38,969 nt of DNA, taken from the NCBI GenBank assembly GCA_945882215.1, contig CAMCWM010000029.1, positions 1-38,969 on the forward strand. Direction: 5' to 3'. This document shows positions 33,457-38,969 of this stretch, one piece after another. The DNA comes from Akkermansia muciniphila. Lineage in GTDB: Bacteria; Verrucomicrobiota; Verrucomicrobiia; Verrucomicrobiales; Verrucomicrobiaceae. A program made the translations under genes and the position numbers. A model generated the notes under the pieces. It made no database searches. It was not told the origin of the DNA and worked only from the letters and a program-made list of their open reading frames with translations. How positions within the stretch are numbered: position 1 is the stretch's first letter; each line of letters opens with the position of its first letter.

Positions 33457-36021
33457 CTACTGACCTGGAGGCGCTGGCTGTGGCTGATTGCGCGCGGCTT
33501 CTTCGGCTGCGCGGCGTGCAGCCTCCTCCGCAGCGCGTTGGGCCGCTTCAGCCGCGGCACGTTGTGCTTCTTCTTGGGCACGACGGGCGGCTTCCTCGGC
33601 CTGGCGTTGCGCCATCTCCTGAGCGGCACGTTGCGCGGCCTCTTGCTGCGCTCGCATTTGCTGTTCTTCAGCGCGGCGTGCCAGCTCCTCAGCCTGACGC
33701 TGGGCCATTTCCTGGGCACGACGGGCAGCTTCTTCGGCCTGACGTTGTGCCATCTCCTGGGCGCGGCGTTCGGCCTCTTGCTGCGCTCGCATCTGCTGCT
33801 CTTCCGCAGCCTTGCGGGCGGCTTCTTCCTGCTGGCGCTGCATGGCGACGGCTTCCGCCTGCTGACGGACCTTCTCTGCTTCCACTGCGGCTTGTTCGGC
33901 GGCCATGCGTTGCTGGGCGGCCAAGACTTCCCGCTGTTGCTGCATCGCCGCAGCTTCAACCTGTTGGCGGGCTTTTTCGGCCTCAACTGCCGCTTGTTCG
34001 GCGGCCATGCGTTGTTGCGCCGCGAGAGCTTCCCGCTGCTGTGCTTCAGCGGCCTGCATGCGGACTTTTTCGGCAGCGGCCGTGGCTGCGGCTTGCTCGG
34101 CAGCCATTTTCTCGGCGATGAGGCGTTGCTGCATGGCAGCAGCGGCTTGAGCCTGCTGTTCAGCAGCCAGCAAACGAGCTTTTTCAGCTTCGGCGGCCGT
34201 GTTCGCGCTGGCGGCCTGTTCAGCGGCCATTTTCTCGGCGGCGGCTTGCTGTGCTGCGGTGGCATCCGCAGGCTGTGGCACTGTTTCAGGCAAGGCAGCG
34301 GGTATCACGGCGGGCATGACGACCACAGGTGGCTGAGGAGCTTTTTCCGGCTCTGTAACAGGGGTGGCAACCACGGCAGACGGCGTCTCAGGCTTCATCG
34401 CTTCTGCGGCGGGCACGCTTGCAGTAGTTGCTGGGATCGAAGCGGGCGTTGCAACACCATCCTCCACAACCTTGGGTTCGGGCGTGGTGATGGCAACAGG
34501 CGGCATGACCACGGCTGGAACGGTCTCGGGCACTGTGACCGTTTTGGTTTCAACAATGACGGCAGGTGCAGGCGCATCTATGGCTGCTGACGTAACAACA
34601 GGCGGTGCGAAGGTCACCTCAGGCACAGGATCACTCACGGCCACAGCTGGGCGGACGGTTTCCCGCGCAGGTGCCGTCCCCTCGGGCCTTTGGTTCCGCT
34701 TTTTGGGCGATTCGGCTGGTTGGTCAGCCACTGCGGCGGGCTTCGTCACGATCACTGGCTGCTGCACCACCGCAGTCTCTTTTTCTTCGGCAATCGTCTC
34801 GCGGATCTCTGCGGCCGCACGTTGCGGCACGCCTTCAAAACCACTCACGACTTTCGGTTTTTCGATGCGTTCGACGTTCTGCGGGCGCACTGGCGGTGTA
34901 TTCGCTCTCGCAGCAGGAAGTTCGACGATGGCTAGCTCTGGCACGACTTCACGATCGGCACGTCCATCTCTACGTTCGCGCTGGGGCGGCAGCGCATTCG
35001 CCGCGGTCACATTCAACTGCCTCTGCGGCACGCGCGCGCCGCTGGAATGCTCCATCTGCGCCCGCGGCGGGCCGCCTTGATGCACGAAGACATTCGAATT
35101 TACATGCTCACGCCCGCTTCGGCGCACGATCTGCGTGTTATTGACGCTGCGTTGGAAAATCGTGAGATTCTGCGTTACGGGAGCGCAAACCGTCGTGTAG
35201 CTCGGACGCACGAAATGATTCGTGGTGATGAAGGTGTAGCTGCTCGGTCCGAGATTGTACTGTGAATCGCAATCGCGATACACGCCGCTGTAGCTCCCGC
35301 GTTCCGGCGGCAGTGGTGCCCAGCCAACGTGATCGCGGCTCTGACGCCACGAGACCCAGGCGGGAGCCCAATCACTGCCCGGCACCCACACCCAGCCGTA
35401 GCGCGAGAGATTTACCCAACGGCCATAATGATACGTAGCCCAGCCAAACGGTTCATTCGACTGCCATGTCCAGCCCAGCGTGGACCACACCCAGCAGCCA
35501 TCGACATAGGGCCGCCAGCCCTGTGATTCCGTGAGCGTCGGCCGCCAGCAATAGCCGTAGCCGTTCACATCCATCCACCGGCCATACGGTGCGAGGCGGT
35601 CATAAAACATCGAGTAATCACGCGGTGCCGAAACCTGTGGCGTCACGCTCTCACGCGGCGTGGTGGTGACGATACGCTGGGTGATCACGTTGCTCTGTCG
35701 CCGTGCCGAGTCCGCCTGCACACGCAGGTCGTCGTTCTGCTGCTTCAAGGCATCGAGCGATGCGCGCAGCTCGGCATTTTCACGGTCCTTGAGCGCCTGC
35801 TCCATCTCAGCGAGCTGCTTCTCCATCAGCGCGGTCTTCGTCTCGATCTCCAACGCCTGTCGTTGAAGAGCATCGCGTGCCTCGGCGAGCTGGTTTTCTG
35901 CTTCTGCAGTGATTGGAATGCCCTCGGGAGCTTCAACAACAGCGGAGGGAGCGGGTTTGTCACAACTGGCGAGCGGCAGCAGCGCTGTGACGACAATAAG
36001 GGAGCGAAGTCGGGCATTCAT
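33457..36021 (-). CDS. Large DUF6600-type lipoprotein with repetitive coiled-coil tail
   Basis: An 854-residue predicted lipoprotein; the lipobox LASC puts the lipidated Cys at residue 20. A helical segment (about 40-110) precedes a tryptophan/tyrosine-rich domain (about 140-275) with repeated YGRWxxxxxYGWxWxP units: YGRWMDVNGYGYCWRP, DGCWVWSTLGWTW, YGRWVNLSRYGWVWVP. That matches the DUF6600 or WxxGxW-type repeat domain of secreted proteins. Residues about 300-585 are low-complexity Val/Pro/Thr/Ala. Residues about 587-854 are an Ala/Gln/Glu/Arg heptad-like coiled coil made of near repeats (QRMAAEQAAVEAEKARQQ, QRQAEEAARRAQEMA). The last residues are PPGQ. Probably anchored in the outer membrane with an extended helical stalk. 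Function unknown. Confidence 0.85.
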   Translation of the reverse strand: MNARLRSLIVVTALLPLASCDKPAPSAVVEAPEGIPITAEAENQLAEARDALQRQALEIETKTALMEKQLAEMEQALKDRENAELRASLDALKQQNDDLRVQADSARRQSNVITQRIVTTTPRESVTPQVSAPRDYSMFYDRLAPYGRWMDVNGYGYCWRPTLTESQGWRPYVDGCWVWSTLGWTWQSNEPFGWATYHYGRWVNLSRYGWVWVPGSDWAPAWVSWRQSRDHVGWAPLPPERGSYSGVYRDCDSQYNLGPSSYTFITTNHFVRPSYTTVCAPVTQNLTIFQRSVNNTQIVRRSGREHVNSNVFVHQGGPPRAQMEHSSGARVPQRQLNVTAANALPPQRERRDGRADREVVPELAIVELPAARANTPPVRPQNVERIEKPKVVSGFEGVPQRAAAEIRETIAEEKETAVVQQPVIVTKPAAVADQPAESPKKRNQRPEGTAPARETVRPAVAVSDPVPEVTFAPPVVTSAAIDAPAPAVIVETKTVTVPETVPAVVMPPVAITTPEPKVVEDGVATPASIPATTASVPAAEAMKPETPSAVVATPVTEPEKAPQPPVVVMPAVIPAALPETVPQPADATAAQQAAAEKMAAEQAASANTAAEAEKARLLAAEQQAQAAAAMQQRLIAEKMAAEQAAATAAAEKVRMQAAEAQQREALAAQQRMAAEQAAVEAEKARQQVEAAAMQQQREVLAAQQRMAAEQAAVEAEKVRQQAEAVAMQRQQEEAARKAAEEQQMRAQQEAERRAQEMAQRQAEEAARRAQEMAQRQAEELARRAEEQQMRAQQEAAQRAAQEMAQRQAEEAARRAQEEAQRAAAEAAQRAAEEAARRAAEEAARNQPQPAPPGQ
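33490..34230 (-). repeat. Internally repetitive coding sequence of the coiled-coil tail
   Basis: The coiled-coil tail is built from near-identical DNA units. For example, CTTGTTCGGCGGCCATGCGT occurs at 33891 and again at 33993, a spacing of 102 bases (34 codons). Shorter units containing GCCAT(C/T)TCCTGxGC recur at about 33612, 33698 and 33748. Such tracts can change in number by slippage or recombination. Confidence 0.7.
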
Positions 36022-36076
36022 GGGCTTGGAGATACGGCTCTGACGCCGCCCAAGCGGTTGTATTCAACCCTGGCGG

Positions 36077-36754
36077 TCACTTCTTCCGCTTCACCACCTG
36101 CTGCGTCTGCCGCGTCTTCAGCAGAAGGTCCGCATCCAGCACACCGCTGAAATGCGTCAGCGGATACACGATGCTGCGCCGCCCGATGATGCTGCCGGGG
36201 CTGATCACGCTGTTGCAGCCGATCTCCGCGTGATCGCCGACGATGGCGCCAAATTTCCGCAGGCCGGTGGGGATCGAATCGGTGTCGGTTTTCACGTGGA
36301 CCTCCATCCGGTCCAGCCGCACGTTGGAAAGGATCACCCCGGCGGCCAGATGCGCCTTGTAGCCGAGGATCGAATCGCCCACGTAGTTGTAATGCGGCAC
36401 CTCGCAGCCGTCGAAGAGCACGCAGTTCTTGAACTCGCACGAGTTTCCCAGCACGCAGGCGTCCCCGATGATCACGTTCTCGCGAATGTAGCAGCCGGCA
36501 CGAATCTGGCAGTTTCGCCCGATCCAGGCAGGGCCCTTGATCACCGCGCCGGGTTCCAAAGTCGTGCCTTCATCAATGAACACATCCTCGCCGATGAACG
36601 CCCCCGGCGGCACCTGCGTGCGAATCTCGCGCTGCAGCCGGAACTCCAGATAGGACTCGATCCGCATCAATGCCGCCCACACGGGCGAGTCATCCGGGAA
36701 CAGGATGCCATGCTTCGTGTGCGTCAGGTCGAGATAGTCGCTTGCGGAAAACAC
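36077..36754 (-). CDS. Left-handed beta-helix (hexapeptide-repeat) protein, sugar-nucleotide acyltransferase-like
   Basis: A 225-residue protein dominated by [LIV]-G-x-x-x-x hexapeptide turns from about residue 50 (GAFIGEDVFIDEGTTLEPGAVIKGPAWIG, then NVIIGDACVLGNSCEFKNC), as in the C-terminal domain of GlmU. The C-terminal half has DSILGYKAHLAAGVILSNV and GAIVGDHAEIGCNSVISPG, which resembles the GlmU acetyltransferase active-site region. There is no N-terminal pyrophosphorylase domain, so it is a stand-alone beta-helix protein. GTG 36754 starts it 10 bases after the frr stop; no upstream ATG is available. The substrate is unknown. Confidence 0.82.
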   Translation of the reverse strand: MFSASDYLDLTHTKHGILFPDDSPVWAALMRIESYLEFRLQREIRTQVPPGAFIGEDVFIDEGTTLEPGAVIKGPAWIGRNCQIRAGCYIRENVIIGDACVLGNSCEFKNCVLFDGCEVPHYNYVGDSILGYKAHLAAGVILSNVRLDRMEVHVKTDTDSIPTGLRKFGAIVGDHAEIGCNSVISPGSIIGRRSIVYPLTHFSGVLDADLLLKTRQTQQVVKRKK

Positions 36755-36764
36755 GTCGTTACGT

Positions 36765-37331
36765 TCAAACCGTCAGAATTTCCTTCTCCTTCGACACCAC
36801 ATGCTGGTCGATCTCGGCGATCTTCTTGTCGGTAAGGGTTTGAATCTCCTTCTCCATGCGGTGGAGGTCGTCTTCGGTGATGTGGCCTTCCTTTTCACCC
36901 TTCTTGATAGCTTCCAGCGCCTCGCGACGGGCGGAGCGCACGCGCACGCGGGCTTCTTCGCCAAGGGTTTTGCACATCTTCACCATCTGCTCACGGCGTT
37001 CGGTGGAGAGAGACGGAATGGGCAGTCGGATGACTTTGCCCTCGATGCTACCGTTCAATCCAAGACGTGATTCACGAATCGCACGGTCGATGTCTTGAAG
37101 CGTGGAGGAATCAAACGGCTCGATGCGTATCAGCCGCGCGTCTGGCGTGGTGATCATGGCGAGCTGCTTCAGCTTCATGTGGCTGCCGTAGCTCAGCACA
37201 TGCACGTCCATGTTCTCCACGAGTGTCGGCGAGGCCTTGCCCGTGCGCACGGTGGCGAATTCGTGGATGGCGTGCTCGACCGCCTTCGTCATGGCCTCGT
37301 CGGCCTCCATCATCGTCAATTCAGGGTCCAT
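36765..37331 (-). CDS. frr: Ribosome recycling factor
   Basis: An 188-residue RRF, which with EF-G splits post-termination ribosomes. Conserved blocks: FATVRTGKASPTLVENM (about 25-41; family motif RTGRA), ITTPDARLIRIEPFD, IRLPIPSLSTERREQMVK and VRVRSARREALEAIKK. Length is typical. It lies 24 bases after pyrH, the usual bacterial order pyrH-frr. Confidence 0.96.
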   Translation of the reverse strand: MDPELTMMEADEAMTKAVEHAIHEFATVRTGKASPTLVENMDVHVLSYGSHMKLKQLAMITTPDARLIRIEPFDSSTLQDIDRAIRESRLGLNGSIEGKVIRLPIPSLSTERREQMVKMCKTLGEEARVRVRSARREALEAIKKGEKEGHITEDDLHRMEKEIQTLTDKKIAEIDQHVVSKEKEILTV

Positions 37332-37355
37332 ATCAGTGTCAGGTTGGGGGTTCGC

Positions 37356-38093
37356 TCAGCCTTTGGCATCGACCATCGTGCCGATGTGCTCACCAACGAG
37401 CGCCCGGCGGATGTTGTCAGGCTCGTTCATGCTGAAAACGCCGATGGGCATGTTGTTTTCCATGCAGAGGGAGAAAGCGGTGGAGTCCATCACTTTGAGC
37501 TGACGTGTGAGGCACTCGTGGAAGCTGATGCGGTCAAACTTCACCGCGTCCGGGTTCTTGGCGGGATCAGAATCGTAGATGCCATCGACCTTCGTCGCCT
37601 TGAGCACGATCTCCGCATTGATCTCGCTGGCGCGGAGCGCGGCGGTGGTGTCGGTGGAAAAGAACGGATTGCCCGTGCCGGCGGCGAAGATGACCACACG
37701 GCCCAGCTCCAGGTGGCGCATCGCTTTGCGGCGCACGAAGGGTTCGGCCACGTTGTCCATCTTGATCGCGCTTTGCACCCGCGAAGGCACGTCCATCGCC
37801 TCCAGCATGCTTTGCAGGGCCAGCGAGTTCATCACCGTGGCCAGCATGCCCATGTAATCCGCCGTGGCGCGTTCCATGCCCTTGTTGCTGGCCGTCACGC
37901 CGCGCCAGAAGTTGCCGCCGCCCACCACCAGGGCGATTTCGAGGCCGGTCTGATGCGCCGCCTTGATCTGCGCCGCCATGTCCTCGACGATGGGCGGGGA
38001 GATGTTGTCCGTACTGCCCGGCTGTCTCAGCGCTTCACCGCTGAGTTTGAGAAGAACACGACGGAATTTTCGAGGAGCGGTGGAATCAGGCAT
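37356..38093 (-). CDS. pyrH: Uridylate (UMP) kinase
   Basis: A 245-residue hexameric amino-acid-kinase-fold enzyme making UDP from UMP. Conserved parts: RVLLKLSGEAL (residues 11-21), VVGGGNFWRG, ADYMGMLATVMNSLALQ, FAAGTGNPFFSTDTTAALRA and KATKVDGIYDSDP. Usually it follows rpsB-tsf, but here a divergent PLP-enzyme gene lies upstream, so rpsB-tsf are elsewhere. The promoter must lie in the 76-base divergent gap. Confidence 0.96.
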   Translation of the reverse strand: MPDSTAPRKFRRVLLKLSGEALRQPGSTDNISPPIVEDMAAQIKAAHQTGLEIALVVGGGNFWRGVTASNKGMERATADYMGMLATVMNSLALQSMLEAMDVPSRVQSAIKMDNVAEPFVRRKAMRHLELGRVVIFAAGTGNPFFSTDTTAALRASEINAEIVLKATKVDGIYDSDPAKNPDAVKFDRISFHECLTRQLKVMDSTAFSLCMENNMPIGVFSMNEPDNIRRALVGEHIGTMVDAKG

Positions 38094-38169
38094 GAAAGAT
38101 CAGAGTTGAACCATAAAGCATGAGCGCAGCGGCCTTGCAAAGCCAAATCTGCTGCGGCATCCATCGCGC

Positions 38170-38969
38170 ATGAAAGAAGACCCGACCCTTCCCGCCGACG
38201 CACGCTTTGAAACACGCGCGATTCACGTCGGCCAGGATTACCGCAGCGAGACCGGCGCGGTCATCCCGCCGATCTACATGACCTCCACCTTCGAGACCGG
38301 CAATCCGACCGGTTTTGACTACACCCGCTCCGGCAATCCGAACTTCCGCAACCTGCAATGCACGCTCGCCAGCTTGGAAAACGCGAAGCACTGCACCGTC
38401 TTCGCCAGCGGCCTCAGCGCTATCTCCGCCATCCTGTTTTCGCTCAAAGCGGGCGATGTGATCCTCTCCGAGCAGCAGATCTACGGCTGCACCTACCGCA
38501 TCTTTGAAAAGGTGCTGCGTCGTTTCGGCGTCACCATCAAATACGCCAACCTCGCCAATGCCTCGAACTACGGCCTCATCGCCCAGCTCAAGCCCGCGCT
38601 CGTCTGGCTGGAGTCGCCCACCAATCCGCTGCTGAAAATCCTCGACATCAAGGCTCTCAGCGCCGCCGCTCACAGCGTCGGCAGCATCGTCGCCGTGGAC
38701 AACACCTTTGCCTCCAGCCTGCTTCAGCAGCCGCTCGATCTTGGTGCCGACCTCTCCCTGCTCAGCACCACGAAATACACCAACGGCCACAGCGACAGCC
38801 TCGGCGGCGCGGTTTGCACCAACTCCGACGAGTGGCAGGAAAAAATGATCTTCGCGCAGAAAGCCATCGGTTTGCAGCCCAGCCCCTTCGATGCCTGGCT
38901 CATCTCCCGCGGCGCGAAAACCGAGGCCGTGCGCATGGAGCGCCATTGCTCGAACGCCCTCGAACTCGC
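38170..38969 (+). CDS. Cys/Met-metabolism PLP-dependent enzyme (cystathionine gamma-synthase/lyase-like), 3' end outside the window
   Basis: The frame opens at ATG 38170 and runs off the window end without a stop; 266 codons are visible. It begins MKEDPTLPADARFETRAIHV, and family motifs follow: IPPIYMTSTFE, YTRSGNPNFRNLQ, FASGLSAISAILFSLKAGD, QQIYGCTYRIFEKVLRRFGV, WLESPTNPLL, AVDNTFASSLLQQPLDLGAD, and the PLP-lysine segment STTKYTNGHSD. This is the trans-sulfuration family. Whether it is cystathionine gamma-synthase, cystathionine lyase, methionine gamma-lyase or O-acetylhomoserine sulfhydrylase cannot be decided from this part. It is divergent from pyrH. Confidence 0.93.
   Translation, partial: MKEDPTLPADARFETRAIHVGQDYRSETGAVIPPIYMTSTFETGNPTGFDYTRSGNPNFRNLQCTLASLENAKHCTVFASGLSAISAILFSLKAGDVILSEQQIYGCTYRIFEKVLRRFGVTIKYANLANASNYGLIAQLKPALVWLESPTNPLLKILDIKALSAAAHSVGSIVAVDNTFASSLLQQPLDLGADLSLLSTTKYTNGHSDSLGGAVCTNSDEWQEKMIFAQKAIGLQPSPFDAWLISRGAKTEAVRMERHCSNALEL

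Noticed and set aside
33490..34230. CRISPR-like array
   Set aside because: The repeats are imperfect, in frame and encode a coiled coil; there are no uniform repeats with unique spacers and no cas genes.

Overview
The window is GC-rich bacterial chromosome with about 36 protein genes on both strands, one tRNA, and no recognisable phage, plasmid, insertion-sequence or CRISPR component. The gene content fits a heterotrophic member of the Verrucomicrobiota, probably Verrucomicrobiales. The pointers are a secreted sulfatase next to a secreted DUF1080 protein, type III pantothenate kinase, pyruvate phosphate dikinase, a pseudopilin of the style common in Planctomycetes and Verrucomicrobia, a DUF6600 lipoprotein and weak or absent Shine-Dalgarno sites before most starts. 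The phylum is inferred from family content; no 16S gene is present.

Layout. 1-5520: trigger factor, a membrane-anchored hypothetical, a small Smr-domain protein, then a SulP anion transporter followed closely by an M50 site-2-type protease with CBS domains. 5519-5790: a non-coding element bounded by a 33-bp inverted repeat. 5798-10984 (minus strand): a tightly packed five-gene operon of DUF2452, valine-pyruvate aminotransferase, a MidA/NDUFAF7-type methyltransferase, a conserved protein of unknown function and a YhaM-like OB/HD nuclease. 11060-15666: a small lipoprotein, pyruvate phosphate dikinase with a lysine/alanine-rich tail, and a pseudopilin behind a good sigma70-like promoter. 15730-17525: nuoD-nuoE, detached from the rest of complex I. 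17728-19879: a TPM-like membrane protein, a 96-aa hypothetical, a CPBP protease and tRNA-Leu(UAG). 19921-22520: sulfatase and DUF1080 protein. 22522-24940 (minus): secreted hypothetical, coaX and a ROK kinase. 25009-30621 (minus): pstS-pstC-pstA-pstB-pstB, divergent from a phosphate-type porin at 30932-32455. 32607-36021: a membrane hypothetical and a large repeat-rich lipoprotein. 36077-38093 (minus): pyrH-frr-left-handed beta-helix protein, divergent from the truncated start of a Cys/Met-metabolism PLP enzyme.

How it works together. The clearest system is phosphate uptake: an outer-membrane porin, a periplasmic binding protein, two permeases and two ATPases, with seven GTCAC/GTGAC pentamers in the divergent control region. 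Its permease PstC carries an unusual insertion of about 315 residues, predicted to be a periplasmic coiled coil. Other points worth attention are the histone-H1-like tail on pyruvate phosphate dikinase (with a well-placed internal start site), a MidA methyltransferase in the same window as a NuoD that retains the arginine methylated in the mitochondrial homologue, a ROK kinase lacking the usual zinc ligands, and the uncharacterised member of the MidA operon.
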